Part shown: piece by piece, positions 27,669 to 41,600 of the stretch
How positions within the stretch are numbered: position 1 is the stretch's first letter
Layout: every line of letters starts with the position of its first letter
Origin: Acidipila sp. EB88
GTDB lineage: Bacteria; Acidobacteriota; Terriglobia; Terriglobales; Acidobacteriaceae
Length of the DNA: 64,000 bases
Direction of reading: 5' to 3'
NCBI RefSeq assembly: GCF_003858395.1
Contig: NZ_QWEV01000005.1
Coordinates: forward strand, 2,170,001-2,234,000
Notes under the pieces: generated by a model
The model's database searches: none
Told to the model about the DNA's origin: nothing
What the model saw: the letters and a program-made list of their open reading frames with translations, nothing else
Position numbers and translations under genes: made by a program

Positions 27669-27818
27669 ATGCGCGAAATCGTTACGTTGGCCTGCGGAGA
27701 GTGCAAGGAGCGGAATTACTCGACAACCAAGAACAAGAAGACGACCACTGGTCGCCTCGAGTTCCAGAAGTTCTGTAACCGCTGCCGCAAGCACACCCCG
27801 CACAAGGAAACAAAGTAG
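27669..27818 (+). CDS. rpmG: 50S ribosomal protein L33 (zinc-binding form)
   Basis: This 49-residue basic protein begins [20 protein letters not shown] and carries two CxxC pairs (C9/C12 and C36/C39, in ACGEC and FCNRCRK). This is the C+ type of L33 that binds zinc. L33 sits near the E site of the large subunit. Start ATG 27669 lies in AATCAATG with a modest GATAGGAT ribosome-binding site upstream. The gene lies between tuf and tRNA-Trp, a common bacterial arrangement (rpmG-trnW-secE-nusG). A C+ form usually implies zinc-sufficient growth. Confidence 0.95.
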   Translation: MREIVTLACGECKERNYSTTKNKKTTTGRLEFQKFCNRCRKHTPHKETK

Positions 27819-27904
27819 GTCACGCCCTTCGGACGGCACCTTTCTTGTGGCGCCAGTATCCGGAGGAGTCGTTACATGCGGCCACCGCAGGGCGGCCGCA
27901 ACAC

Positions 27905-27980
27905 GGGGGCGTAAGCTCAACGGTTAAACTGTCGGTCTCCAAAACCGAACTTCTCGGTTCGAATCCGAGCGCCCCCGCCA
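27905..27980 (+). tRNA. tRNA-Trp (anticodon CCA)
   Basis: Acceptor halves GGGGGCG and CGCCCCC pair. The anticodon loop TCTCCAAA contains CCA, the T arm is TCGGTTCGAATCCGA, and 3' CCA is encoded after the G discriminator. It lies between rpmG and secE as in many bacteria. Confidence 0.97.
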
Positions 27981-28058
27981 AGATCAGCAGTAAACCCGCA
28001 GCGATGCGGCTGGAGTGGGCGGATGCCCGTCAACGAGCAAGAAAAGCGAGAGAAGCAA

Positions 28059-28313
28059 ATGGCGAAAACGGCTGTTCTCCCTGTGCCCGCGAGTGAATCG
28101 CCCCGGGACAACGCCCTGGTCCGTAGCCGCGCCTTCCTGACCGGGGTTCGCAGTGAGATGCGCAAGGTTTCGTCCCCTTCGCGGGAAGAAGTACAGACGA
28201 CCACGACCGTGGTGATCCTGGCGGTGTTTGTGTTCGCTGGGTTCTTTTACATTGTCGATTCGGTCCTCGGGTTTTCGCTTCAGGCGGTACTCCGGTGGCT
28301 CGGGGCGTCCTAA
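28059..28313 (+). CDS. secE: Preprotein translocase subunit SecE
   Basis: The 84-residue protein has one membrane helix (TTVVILAVFVFAGFFYIVDS) preceded by the conserved amphipathic helix FLTGVRSEMRKVSSPSREEV, which clamps SecY. It stabilises the SecYEG channel. This is the short one-helix form found in most bacteria outside the Enterobacteria. ATG 28059 is preferred (MAKTAVLPVPAS, GAGAGAAG upstream); an in-frame ATG at 28023 would add 12 charged residues. The position between tRNA-Trp and nusG is typical. Confidence 0.93.
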   Translation: MAKTAVLPVPASESPRDNALVRSRAFLTGVRSEMRKVSSPSREEVQTTTTVVILAVFVFAGFFYIVDSVLGFSLQAVLRWLGAS

Positions 28314-28385
28314 GCAGCCAGGCGGATGGGCTCTAGTGGTGCGTGCAGATCAGCGGGATGCCGATCGCGCGGGATATGAGGATCG

Positions 28386-29054
28386 ATGTCGGAAGAGCAG
28401 CAGCATGAGTTCACACAGGACCCGGAAGAGTTTGTCGAGGAGACCACTCCCGCGGCGCTCGAAGCGGGTGCGCCTGTGGATGCCGAAGGCGCAGCATCGC
28501 TTGAGCCGCCGGCGAACGAGCGTTTCAAGTGGTATGTGATCCACGCGTACTCGGGCTTTGAGCGCAAGGTCAAGGAAGCCATTGAAACCCGCAAGCACTC
28601 GTTCGGCCTGCAGGACAAGATCGGCCGCATTGAGATTCCACTGGAGTCGCACACCGAGCTGGTGAACGGCAAGAAGAAGATCACCGAGAAAGTGTTTCTG
28701 CCGGGCTATGTGCTGGTGGAGATGGATCTCGACAACGATCTTTGGCACACCATCAAGAACACGCCTCGCGTGACCGGTTTTCTGGGTACCGGCGATAAGC
28801 CGGTATCGATGAGCGAAGAAGAAGTGTCTTCTCTGTTGTTCCGCTCGGAAGCAAGTAAAGAGAAGCCGCAGCTCAAGATCAAGTTTGAAAAGAACGAATC
28901 TGTCCGCATCACCGAAGGCCCGTTTGCCAACTTCAACGGGCTGGTGGATGAAGTGAACGAGGACCGCCAGACGGTCAAGGTCATGGTCACGATCTTTGGC
29001 CGCTCCACCCCGGTGGAGCTTGAGTTTGGCAAGGTTGAGAAGGTCGAAGCGTAA
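28386..29054 (+). CDS. nusG: Transcription termination/antitermination factor NusG
   Basis: The 222-residue protein consists of an acidic N-terminal extension of about 45 residues (DPEEFVEETTPAALEAGAPV), the NGN domain (KWYVIHAYSGFERKVKEAIE, FLPGYVLVEMDL, TPRVTGFLGTGDKP) and the C-terminal KOW domain (EGPFANFNGLVDEVNEDRQTV). NGN binds the RNA polymerase clamp, and KOW links to Rho, S10 or NusE. The acidic extension is longer than in E. coli. ATG 28386 has GAGGAT just upstream. It lies directly ahead of the ribosomal protein genes. Confidence 0.97.
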   Translation: MSEEQQHEFTQDPEEFVEETTPAALEAGAPVDAEGAASLEPPANERFKWYVIHAYSGFERKVKEAIETRKHSFGLQDKIGRIEIPLESHTELVNGKKKITEKVFLPGYVLVEMDLDNDLWHTIKNTPRVTGFLGTGDKPVSMSEEEVSSLLFRSEASKEKPQLKIKFEKNESVRITEGPFANFNGLVDEVNEDRQTVKVMVTIFGRSTPVELEFGKVEKVEA

Positions 29055-29131
29055 ACAGCTTCTGCGTAGTTGAGATCAAGGATTGCCGCGCCTGAACCGA
29101 AGGGCAGTCGGCCAGAAAAAGGGATACAGCG

Positions 29132-29569
29132 ATGCCACCGACCAAGAAAGTACAAACATACGTCAAGCTCCAGATCATTGCCGGGAAGGCCACGCCGGCT
29201 CCCCCGGTAGGTCCCGCCCTCGGCCAGGCCCAGGTCAACATCATGGAGTTCTGCAAGCAGTTCAACGCGCGCACGAGCAACAAGGAAATGGAAGGCCTGG
29301 TCATTCCGGTAGTGATCACGGTCTACGTCGATCGCACCTTCTCGTTCGTCACCAAGACGCCTCCTGCCGCCGTCCTGCTCAAGAAGGCAGCCGGTCTGCA
29401 AAAGGGTTCGGGCGTGCCCAACAAGACCAAGGTCGGCACTGTGACCGAGCAGCAGGTCCGCGAGATCGCCACCCAGAAGATGCCTGACCTGAATGCTGCC
29501 TCGGTTGAGACGGCGATCAAGAGCATCAAGGGTACGGCCCGCTCCATGGGTATCGAAGTTACGGCTTAG
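29132..29569 (+). CDS. rplK: 50S ribosomal protein L11
   Basis: The 145-residue protein of the GTPase-associated centre starts [20 protein letters not shown], with the conserved [20 protein letters not shown]-terminal domain and the RNA-binding C-terminal domain ending [13 protein letters not shown]. Length and motifs match the family. ATG 29132 follows an AGGGA-containing site (AAAAAGGGATACAGCG) at about 8 bases. First gene of the rplKAJL group. Confidence 0.97.
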   Translation: MPPTKKVQTYVKLQIIAGKATPAPPVGPALGQAQVNIMEFCKQFNARTSNKEMEGLVIPVVITVYVDRTFSFVTKTPPAAVLLKKAAGLQKGSGVPNKTKVGTVTEQQVREIATQKMPDLNAASVETAIKSIKGTARSMGIEVTA

Positions 29570-29623
29570 TTCCTGGTTGCGCCCTGTTCTCCTTTCGGAG
29601 ATACTTAAAGGGTTGCGCGTTTG

Positions 29624-29649
29624 CATGCCACCGCGACAGCCGTGGCATG
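29624..29649 (+). other. Hairpin in the rplK-rplA intergenic leader
   Basis: An 8-bp stem (29624-29631 with 29642-29649) with a 10-base loop lies 69 bases ahead of rplA. It has no U-tract. In other bacteria L1 represses its operon by binding leader RNA; whether this hairpin is that site cannot be decided from sequence alone. Confidence 0.35.
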
Positions 29650-29717
29650 TGTCCCAGTTATCGTCAACAGAACCACGGCCAGCAGCCGATCGCTGCGCGG
29701 TGGGAGACAGGAAAATC

Positions 29718-30428
29718 ATGGCTCAGAAAATCACAAAGAACATCGCGGCTGCACGCGCCCAGGTTGAGGCTCGTCCTTACCTGCTGACCGATGCCGTTCC
29801 CCTTCTCCAGAAGATCAAGTTCGCCAAGTTTGATGAGACGGTGGATCTGACCCTCCGCCTGGGTGTGGATCCTCGTCACGCTGACCAGATGGTGCGTGGC
29901 ACGGTTGTGCTGCCGCACGGCCTTGGCAAGACCAAGACAGTGGCTGTGATCACCTCGGGCGACCGTCTCAAGGAAGCGGAAGCTGCCGGCGCTGAGTTTG
30001 TTGGCGGCGAAGAGATGGTGGAGCGCATTCAGAAGGAAGGCTGGACGGGCTTTGACGCCCTGATTGCCACGCCTGACATGATGAAGTCGGTCGGTCGTCT
30101 CGGCAAGGTACTGGGTCCGCGCGGCCTGATGCCGAACCCCAAGACCGGCACCGTTACGAGTGATGTCGCTGCCGCGATCAAAGAGATCAAGGCCGGCAAG
30201 GTCGAGTTCCGCACGGACAAGACAGCTCTGGTGCACGTACCCGTGGGGAAGATCTCCTTCCCGCCGGAGAAGCTGATCGAGAACGCGATGACCGTGATCT
30301 CCAGCGTGATGCGTGCCAAGCCGTCTGCTGCCAAGGGGAAGTATGTCAAGGGAATCACCTTGTCTTCCACGATGGGGCCCGGCATTTCGCTCGACGGATC
30401 CGTGGCTGACGCCGCCGCCAAGAGCTAG
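29718..30428 (+). CDS. rplA: 50S ribosomal protein L1
   Basis: The 236-residue protein forms the L1 stalk with 23S rRNA helices 76-78 and moves E-site tRNA. Motifs include [54 protein letters not shown] and [17 protein letters not shown] 29718 ([13 protein letters not shown]) is chosen over an upstream frame extension because it gives the family N-terminus and has ACAGGAAA close upstream. A 148-base gap from rplK contains a hairpin. Confidence 0.97.
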   Translation: MAQKITKNIAAARAQVEARPYLLTDAVPLLQKIKFAKFDETVDLTLRLGVDPRHADQMVRGTVVLPHGLGKTKTVAVITSGDRLKEAEAAGAEFVGGEEMVERIQKEGWTGFDALIATPDMMKSVGRLGKVLGPRGLMPNPKTGTVTSDVAAAIKEIKAGKVEFRTDKTALVHVPVGKISFPPEKLIENAMTVISSVMRAKPSAAKGKYVKGITLSSTMGPGISLDGSVADAAAKS

Positions 30429-30511
30429 GCGCATCGGCGGTCGGCATCCGCGCACATCGGACACCGCCCACCCTGCCGCTCCACTGTTTTGACACGCTTC
30501 GGGTAGAACTG

Positions 30512-30595
30512 CTAGCCGCATCTGCCGCAAACGAGCGTACTTCCGCAGCCAGCGATTGCACCACGCGGCAGGCCGGAAGCTCAGGTATCGGCTAG
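30512..30595 (+). promoter_or_regulatory. Structured leader of rplJ (L10 leader-like)
   Basis: Two nested 7-bp helices are visible: the outer pairs 30512-30518 with 30589-30595 and the inner pairs 30522-30528 with 30565-30571, just ahead of the rplJ ribosome-binding region. This matches the general plan of L10 leaders, where the L10(L12)n complex binds a kinked stem and represses translation. Covariation has not been checked. Confidence 0.5.
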
Positions 30596-30613
30596 AACGA
30601 TTGGGGTCTGGAA

Positions 30614-31306
30614 ATGGCATTAACACGAGCAAAGAAGACGCAGAAGGTTGAAGCGCTTGCGGCAGAGCTGCAGGGCTCCACCAGCGCCATCGTCGGCACC
30701 TTCACGAAGCTGACGGTCTCACAGGATTTTGAACTGCGGCGCAAGGTGCGCGAGGCAGGCGGACGCTACCGCGTGCTCAAGAACAAGCTGGCGAGCCGGG
30801 CCTCGCAGGGCACCGAGATTGCAGCAGCGCTGCAGGGTCTCAAGGGCGTTTCCTCTGTGGCATACACAAGCGGGGATCCGGTAGCACTGGCGAAGACACT
30901 CTCGGCCTGGGTCAAGGAGAACGCGGAGTTCACCTTCAAGCTGGGCATCGTCGACGGCAAGGTGATCAATGTTGCCGAGGTGCAGGCGTTGGCGACAATG
31001 CCGGGCAAGGAAGAGCTGTTCTCGAAGCTGCTGTTCCTGATCAATGCTCCGGCGCAGCGCCTGGCTACCGTGATGGCAGCCACCGGCCGCGACCTGGCAG
31101 TTGTGCTCAACCAGGGCGTCGAGAAGGAAAAGTTTGCACCGGGCGAGGCTCCTGTGCAGGCAGCGCCTCCGGTAAGCGAGGAGCCGGCGGCTCCTGTTCC
31201 CGAGGCAACCGCGCCGGAAGCGACGGAAGCAGTGGCCGAGCCCGAGGCAGTGGCCGAGTCGCAGACAGAAGCCGCGGCAGCAGAAGCCCCTGCAGAAGGC
31301 GCGTAA
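30614..31306 (+). CDS. rplJ: 50S ribosomal protein L10, with long acidic tail
   Basis: The 230-residue protein begins MALTRAKKTQKVEALAAELQ and has the L10 core: YRVLKNKLASRA for 23S binding and the C-terminal helix (KLLFLINAPAQRLATVMAAT) that anchors L7/L12 dimers. After about residue 175 a 55-residue Ala/Pro/Glu-rich tail follows, absent from E. coli L10 (165 residues). ATG 30614 is preceded by TCTGGAA. The 185-base leader upstream is structured and probably autoregulatory. A 212-base gap with a 7-bp hairpin (31469-31475 with 31480-31486) separates it from rplL. Confidence 0.95.
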   Translation: MALTRAKKTQKVEALAAELQGSTSAIVGTFTKLTVSQDFELRRKVREAGGRYRVLKNKLASRASQGTEIAAALQGLKGVSSVAYTSGDPVALAKTLSAWVKENAEFTFKLGIVDGKVINVAEVQALATMPGKEELFSKLLFLINAPAQRLATVMAATGRDLAVVLNQGVEKEKFAPGEAPVQAAPPVSEEPAAPVPEATAPEATEAVAEPEAVAESQTEAAAAEAPAEGA

Positions 31307-31518
31307 GCGCACAGTTTGGATTGCGTCCTGCGGAGAGCGGGGGGGCGTCCTGAAGAATTTGGAACGATCGGGCGGTATCGGGGTGCGGGTCTGGGCACAT
31401 CGGAAACCGGACAGTTCATCGGGCCAGTCGCGGTAGGCGCGAGCCAACCACGACAAGAACATGTAAGACGCCGGGCATTCCCGGCGATTTAGAGTAAGTA
31501 GTTCAAGGGAGAAGAAAC

Positions 31519-31896
31519 ATGGCGGATCTCGCGCAGTTGGAAGAACAGATTGTTGGGTTGACCCTGCTGGATGCGGCAGCCCTGGTGAAGAAGCTCGAAG
31601 AGCGTCTGGGTGTGTCGGCAGCGGCAGCAGCTCCGGTGATGGTGGCTGGTGGCGCCGGAGCAGGAGCAGCGGAAGCCGCTCCTGAGCAGACCGAGTTCAC
31701 CGTGATCCTCAAGGACGCGGGCGCGAACAAGATCAACACGATCAAGGCAGTGCGTGAAGTCACGTCACTCGGTCTGAAGGAAGCCAAGGACCTGGTTGAT
31801 GGCGCTCCCAAGCCGCTGAAGGAGAATGTCAGCAAGGAAGATGCCGAAGCGGTCAAGAAGAAGTTCGATGGCGTCGCCACTGTAGAAATCAAGTAG
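31519..31896 (+). CDS. rplL: 50S ribosomal protein L7/L12
   Basis: The 125-residue protein has the N-terminal dimerisation and L10-binding helices ([20 protein letters not shown]), an Ala/Gly-rich hinge and the C-terminal factor-binding domain with [20 protein letters not shown] and [20 protein letters not shown]. It recruits translational GTPases. ATG 31519 has AGGGAGAAG upstream. A strong hairpin with T-run starts 15 bases after the stop. Confidence 0.97.
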   Translation: MADLAQLEEQIVGLTLLDAAALVKKLEERLGVSAAAAAPVMVAGGAGAGAAEAAPEQTEFTVILKDAGANKINTIKAVREVTSLGLKEAKDLVDGAPKPLKENVSKEDAEAVKKKFDGVATVEIK

Positions 31897-31910
31897 CTTT
31901 CTGCTTGCGA

Positions 31911-31962
31911 GAGGCTCTGACCTGCTGCTCCCTGGCAGGTCAGAGCCTCTTGTTTGCTTTGT
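31911..31962 (+). terminator. Terminator/attenuator between rplL and rpoB
   Basis: A perfect 15-bp stem (31911-31925 with 31935-31949) with a 9-base loop is followed by TTGTTTGCTTT. In other bacteria a partial terminator at this site sets the ratio of L7/L12 to RNA polymerase. Confidence 0.85.
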
Positions 31963-32498
31963 AGCCGGAGATGCGTTAGGATCCAGATTGTGCCTTTTCA
32001 CTCCGAGCCACCGCTTGGTACTCCGTCTTCACCTCATATCCTGTGTTGTTTCGCCCCAGAAATGGCGTGCGAGGGAATCGCTGTCCTCTTTAGCCCGAAG
32101 GGGAGCAGCTATGTATACCCCATGCGGCAGGAAGCAGTAGCCAGCATCGCGATCGATCTTTAGCTCGCTTGCACCACGCGCTTGTGTGCCCTAGGCTCAC
32201 AAGCCATTTGTCGTTTGCAGGACATGTGCTCTCCGCGCGGTTTCAGTGCGGAGGTGGGGCACATCGAAGGGTGGGGGATGGTGACTTAGAGCCCCTGGTA
32301 CTTCGTTCGGTTGCACCGAAAGCGCAGGGAGGCACTCGCCGGATCAGGCAGGCGGGTGGCACAAGGTTTCGCAGGGTTGTTCTCGGCTGAACGAGACGGT
32401 CGAGAGCGGTAGGCGCTCTGCTTCAGGTAGTTCGCGCAGGCTGCGTGGTCCGGGCAGTCTGTTTTGTTCTCGTGTTTCCGGGCCAAGAGGAGCAATCG
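31963..32498 (+). other. Long leader region before rpoB
   Basis: These 536 bases hold no convincing gene. A 33-codon frame (32062-32163) lacks a ribosome-binding site. A promoter candidate at 32169-32197 would give an rpoB leader of about 295 bases. The remainder shows several short GC hairpins but no recognisable riboswitch. Confidence 0.45.
32169..32197 (+). promoter_or_regulatory. Candidate rpoBC promoter
   Basis: TTGCAC (32169-32174), a 17-base spacer and TAGGCT (32192-32197), followed by CA, repeat the layout of the element before the tRNA cluster (TTGCGC-N17-TAGGCTCA). It lies downstream of the rplL terminator and could drive rpoBC separately. Confidence 0.55.
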
Positions 32499-36997
<4,499 letters not shown>

Positions 36998-37003
36998 GAC
37001 TCA

Positions 37004-37032
37004 CGGGGCTGCCCTGTTCGAGGGCAGCCCCG
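37004..37032 (+). other. Strong hairpin between rpoB and rpoC
   Basis: A 12-bp perfect GC stem (37004-37015 with 37021-37032), with loop GTTCG, lies 7 bases after the rpoB stop. It has no U-tract, so it is more likely an RNA-processing or stability element than a terminator. The rpoB-rpoC gap of 161 bases is wide. Confidence 0.5.
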
Positions 37033-37158
37033 GACGAGTCGAGTGATTTGCAACGTGAGGGTCGCTGTTCCGTGAGCACTTGCTCCCGGGGGCGAGCAGT
37101 GGCCTGAAAACGCATAGCCCCGGGACCGAAAGCGCGTGAGCGCCCCAGGAGGAACACC

Positions 37159-40100
37159 TTGTACCGTTCCAGCCCATTTGAACTATCCGGACCGATTACC
37201 GATTTCGACGCCATCCGCATTCAGCTCGCGTCGCCCGAGAAGATCCGTTCCTGGTCGCACGGCGAAGTCACCAAGCCGGAGACAATCAACTACCGCACCT
37301 TCAAGCCGGAGCGCGATGGACTGTTCTGCGCCCGCATCTTTGGCCCGGTCACCGACTGGGAGTGCCTGTGCGGTAAGTACAAGCGCATGAAGCACCGCGG
37401 CGTGATCTGCGACAAGTGCGGCGTGGAAGTCACGCTGTCCAAGGTTCGTCGTGAGCGCCTCGGCCATATCGAGCTGGCCTCGCCGTGTTCGCACGTCTGG
37501 TTCTTCAAGGGCCTGCCGTCGCGTATCGGTCACCTGCTCGACATCTCGCTGCGTGATCTTGAATCCGTCCTGTACTTCGAGAGCTATGTCGTCGTCGATC
37601 CAGGCGATGCTCCGGTGAAGGAACGCGAGATCATCAAGGACGAGACCAAGTTCCGCGAACTCGATCAGCAGTACCGCCCCAGTGGCTTCAAGGGCATGAT
37701 GGGCGCCGAAGCCATCAAGGAACTGCTCAAGCGCGTCGAGATCATGGAGCTGTCGATCGAGCTGCGCGAGCGCATGAAGACTGAGACCTCGTTGCAGAAG
37801 CGTCTCAAGTACTCCAAGCGTCTCAAGGTCGTCGAAGCGTTTCGCAAGTCGGGCAACAAGCCGCAGTGGATGATCCTCGACGTGATCCCGGTGATCCCGC
37901 CCGAGCTGCGCCCGCTGGTTCCGCTCGACGGCGGCCGCTTTGCGACGTCCGATCTCAACGATTTGTATCGCCGCGTGATCAACCGCAACAACCGCCTCAA
38001 GAAGCTCATGGACCTCCATGCGCCTGAGGTCATTGTGCGCAACGAAAAGCGCATGCTGCAGGAAGCCGTGGACGCGCTGTTTGACAACGGCCGCCGTGGC
38101 CGCGTGCTGCGTGGCGCCAACAACCGGCCCCTCAAGTCGCTGTCGGACACCCTCAAGGGCAAGCAGGGTCGCTTCCGTCAGAACCTTCTCGGCAAGCGCG
38201 TCGACTACTCCGGCCGTTCGGTCATCGTGGTCGGTCCCGAGCTGAAGCTGCACCAGTGCGGCCTGCCGAAGAAGATGGCGCTCGAGCTGTTCAAGCCGTT
38301 CATCTATCACCGCCTCGAGCAGACCGGTCACTGCACCACCATCAAGCAGGCCAAGGAAATGGTGGAACTGCAGGAGCCCGTGGTCTGGGACATCCTGGAA
38401 GAGGTCATCAAGGATCACCCGGTCCTGCTGAACCGCGCACCTACGCTGCACCGTCTGGGTATCCAGGCGTTTGAGCCGGTGCTGGTCGAAGGCAAGGCTA
38501 TCAAGATTCACCCGCTCGTCTGCACGGCGTTCAACGCCGACTTCGACGGTGACCAGATGGCAGTGCACATCCCGCTCTCGCCTGAGGCCCAGGTGGAAGC
38601 GTCGGTACTGATGCTGGCTTCGCACAACATCCTGTCGCCCGCGTCCGGTCAGCCGATCACGGTGCCGACGCAGGATCTGGTGCTTGGCCTGTACTACCTG
38701 ACAAAAGCCAAGAAGGGTGGCGTTGGTGAAGGCCGCACCTTTGCTGGTACGGACGAAGTGCTGATGGCACTCGAAGCCAAGGCTGTCGAGACCCTGACGC
38801 CGATCCGCCTGCGCTACTCGGGCCCCGTGCTCGACATGACGACGGCCTACGACGACCAGGATCTGACGCACACCGAGCCTGTGCAGTACGAGCGTCAGTA
38901 CATCTCGACGACGGTGGGCCGCGCGATTCTGAACGACGCTCTGCCGGCTGGTATGCCGTACATCAATGGCCTGCTCAAGAAGAAGGGCATCGGCCAGCTG
39001 GTGAACTACTGCTACCTGAACCTTGGTCTTGAGACCACGGTGAAGATGCTGGATCGCATCAAGGATCTGGGCTTCCAGTACGCCACGCGTTCGGGCCTGT
39101 CGGTCGGTCTTGATGACATGGTCATTCCTGACTCGAAGTACACGGTTGTTCGCGAAGCCGAGCAGCAGGTTGTTGCTGTGACGCAGCAGTATCTTGACGG
39201 TGCGATCACAAACGGTGAGCGCAACAACAAGGTCATCCAGATGTGGTCGTCTGTCACCGAAAAGGTGGCGGATGAAATGTTCAACAACATGAAGAACGCG
39301 GATAAGGAAGGAGCCATGAACCCGATCTACATCATGGCCGACTCCGGCGCGCGTGGTTCCAAGCAGCAGATTCGTCAGCTCTCCGGCATGCGCGGACTGA
39401 TGGCGAAGCCGTCGGGTGAAATCATCGAAACGCCGATTACGGCGAACTTCCGTGAAGGCCTGACCGTGCTGCAGTACTTCATCTCCACGCACGGCGCCCG
39501 TAAGGGTCTAGCGGATACGGCGCTCAAGACGGCTGACTCGGGTTATTTGACCCGCCGCCTTGTGGACGTGGCGCAGGACGTGATCGTCTCCGAGCTCGAT
39601 TGCGGAACCTCCGACGGCATCTATGTCGGCCCGATCATCGAGTCCGGCGAGATCATCGAGCCTCTGCGTGATCGCATCATCGGTCGTGTTTCTCTCGAAC
39701 GCATCAAGGACTTCGAGGGCGCGCCGATCGTTGAGATCAACCAGGAGATCTCGGAAGACTTCGCCTCGGCCATCCAGGCCTCCGGTATCGAGCGCGTCAA
39801 GATTCGCTCGGTGCTAACCTGCGAGTCCAAGCGTGGCGTCTGCATCCGTTGCTACGGACGCAACCTGGCTTCGGGCCGCCTGGTGGAGCTCGGTGAGGCA
39901 GTCGGCGTGATTGCCGCACAGTCCATCGGCGAGCCCGGCACCCAGCTCACGATGCGTACCTTCCACATCGGTGGTACCGCGTCGCGCGTCAACGAGCAGT
40001 CCAAGCTCGATGCCAAGAACGTTGGAACCGTCCGCTTCATCAACGTGGTGTCTGTTACCTCGAAGATCGGCGATACGGTTGCCATGAACCGTTCCGGCTC

Positions 40101-41355
40101 GGTCGCGATCATCGATGATCGCGGACGAGAGAAGGAGCGCTATCAGATCGTGTACGGCGCCAAGCTCAAGGTCGTCGAAGGCCAGCAGGTCACGCTCGGG
40201 CAGGAACTTGCCGAGTGGGATCCGTACACCTTCGCCATCCTTACGGAGGTTGGCGGCACCGTAGCCTTCAAGGATCTGCAGGAAGGCATCACGCTCAACG
40301 ACGAGATCGACGAAGTCACCGGCCTTTCACGGCTGGTGGTTGCCGACGCTCCCGACGAAAAGCGTCAGCCGACTATCCTGATCAAGGCCGAAGGCAAGAA
40401 GGACAAGCGCTACCTGATGCCGAGCCGCGCTCACCTCATGGTGCAGGACGGCGAGGAGGTCTTCCCGGGTGACATCCTGGCGAAAATCCCGCGCGAGACG
40501 ACCCGTACCAAGGACATCACCGGTGGTCTGCCGCGTGTCGTCGAACTCTTCGAGGCTCGCAAGCCCCGTGAGACGGCGATCATCTCGGAGATCGAGGGCG
40601 TAGTCCGGTTCGGCGAAGTCGCCAAGGGACAGCGCAAGATCTATGTCACCGCGGACGATGGCGAGGAGAAGGAATACTCGGTGCCGCGTGGTGTACACGT
40701 CAACGTGCAGGAAGGTGAGAAGCTGCGTGCCGGCGATCCTTTGATGGATGGTCCGCTGAACCCGCACGACATCCTGGCGGTACTTGGCCAGAACCAGTTG
40801 CAGGCATTCCTGGTGAACGAAATCCAGGAAGTCTACCGTCTACAGGGCGTGGCGATCTCGGATAAGCACATCGAGACGATCGTTCGGCAGATGCTGCGCT
40901 GGGTCAAGATCGACGAAGTGGGGGACACCAACTTCCTGCTCGAGCAGCAGATTGACCGGTTCCGCTTCCGTGCGGAGAACGAGCGGGTCACGGCCGAGGG
41001 TGGCCGTCCTGCAACGGGCAAGCCCCTGCTGCTGGGTATCACCAAGGCTTCGCTTTCGACCGACAGCTTCATCTCGGCCGCCAGCTTCCAGGAGACCACG
41101 CGAGTGTTGACCGAGGCGTCCATCAATGGCGCTGTGGACAACCTCCGCGGCCTCAAGGAAAACGTCATTGTCGGTCGCCTCATCCCGGCGGGTACGGGCA
41201 TGGAGTACTACCGCAACATCCAGCTCTCGCCTGAGCTGGAAGAAGCGGCAGAGCGCGTACAGCAGGAAGTGGCCGCACAGCATGAAGCCGAAGAGCGTGA
41301 GCTTGAGATCATGCGCCAGGAAGGCGAAGCCGAAGAGCTTGCAGCTTCGGAGTAA
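37159..41355 (+). CDS. rpoC: RNA polymerase beta' subunit
   Basis: The 1,398-residue catalytic subunit has the first zinc site C69/C71/C84/C87 (ECLCGKY ... GVICDKCG), the lid/rudder region, the active-site NADFDGDQM with Mg-binding D461, D463 and D465, the bridge and trigger helices ([20 protein letters not shown]-like segment), and the second zinc site (SELDCGT ... [13 protein letters not shown]). The start is TTG 37159 with AGGAGG at 6 bases, giving [20 protein letters not shown]. No frame interruption is seen. A 14-bp terminator follows at 41384. Confidence 0.97.
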   Translation: MYRSSPFELSGPITDFDAIRIQLASPEKIRSWSHGEVTKPETINYRTFKPERDGLFCARIFGPVTDWECLCGKYKRMKHRGVICDKCGVEVTLSKVRRERLGHIELASPCSHVWFFKGLPSRIGHLLDISLRDLESVLYFESYVVVDPGDAPVKEREIIKDETKFRELDQQYRPSGFKGMMGAEAIKELLKRVEIMELSIELRERMKTETSLQKRLKYSKRLKVVEAFRKSGNKPQWMILDVIPVIPPELRPLVPLDGGRFATSDLNDLYRRVINRNNRLKKLMDLHAPEVIVRNEKRMLQEAVDALFDNGRRGRVLRGANNRPLKSLSDTLKGKQGRFRQNLLGKRVDYSGRSVIVVGPELKLHQCGLPKKMALELFKPFIYHRLEQTGHCTTIKQAKEMVELQEPVVWDILEEVIKDHPVLLNRAPTLHRLGIQAFEPVLVEGKAIKIHPLVCTAFNADFDGDQMAVHIPLSPEAQVEASVLMLASHNILSPASGQPITVPTQDLVLGLYYLTKAKKGGVGEGRTFAGTDEVLMALEAKAVETLTPIRLRYSGPVLDMTTAYDDQDLTHTEPVQYERQYISTTVGRAILNDALPAGMPYINGLLKKKGIGQLVNYCYLNLGLETTVKMLDRIKDLGFQYATRSGLSVGLDDMVIPDSKYTVVREAEQQVVAVTQQYLDGAITNGERNNKVIQMWSSVTEKVADEMFNNMKNADKEGAMNPIYIMADSGARGSKQQIRQLSGMRGLMAKPSGEIIETPITANFREGLTVLQYFISTHGARKGLADTALKTADSGYLTRRLVDVAQDVIVSELDCGTSDGIYVGPIIESGEIIEPLRDRIIGRVSLERIKDFEGAPIVEINQEISEDFASAIQASGIERVKIRSVLTCESKRGVCIRCYGRNLASGRLVELGEAVGVIAAQSIGEPGTQLTMRTFHIGGTASRVNEQSKLDAKNVGTVRFINVVSVTSKIGDTVAMNRSGSVAIIDDRGREKERYQIVYGAKLKVVEGQQVTLGQELAEWDPYTFAILTEVGGTVAFKDLQEGITLNDEIDEVTGLSRLVVADAPDEKRQPTILIKAEGKKDKRYLMPSRAHLMVQDGEEVFPGDILAKIPRETTRTKDITGGLPRVVELFEARKPRETAIISEIEGVVRFGEVAKGQRKIYVTADDGEEKEYSVPRGVHVNVQEGEKLRAGDPLMDGPLNPHDILAVLGQNQLQAFLVNEIQEVYRLQGVAISDKHIETIVRQMLRWVKIDEVGDTNFLLEQQIDRFRFRAENERVTAEGGRPATGKPLLLGITKASLSTDSFISAASFQETTRVLTEASINGAVDNLRGLKENVIVGRLIPAGTGMEYYRNIQLSPELEEAAERVQQEVAAQHEAEERELEIMRQEGEAEELAASE

Positions 41356-41383
41356 CCGCCGCACACAGTACTTATTGACTTAC

Positions 41384-41420
41384 AAGAGGGGCCCGGCGCA
41401 AGCCGGGCCCCTCTTGCTTC
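41384..41420 (+). terminator. Rho-independent terminator of the rpoBC operon
   Basis: A 14-bp perfect stem (41384-41397 with 41402-41415) with a GCAA tetraloop ends in CTCTTGCTTC. It marks the end of the transcription/translation cluster. Confidence 0.92.
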
Positions 41421-41600
41421 GTGGGAGAGTTATTCAAACTGTAAGTTACTTCTGACTCCACGGGCACTTACCAGGTGAAGGATGGCCCGCTCTTGTTCTT
41501 TTCTCGTGCGCCTTGAAGCGTCTGCTGATGAGTGGTCCCGGTACGAAATCTGTAATCAATACTGTTCGACAACGGACCGTGTGCATGCTAGCGTTTCGCT

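Noticed and set aside
32062-32163. 33-codon frame in the rpoB leader as a leader peptide
   Set aside because: There is no Shine-Dalgarno sequence, and it lies upstream of the promoter candidate at 32169, so it would not be on that transcript.
37183-39492. 769-codon open frame on the minus strand opposite rpoC
   Set aside because: Same explanation: antisense shadow of a long conserved gene with strong third-position GC.
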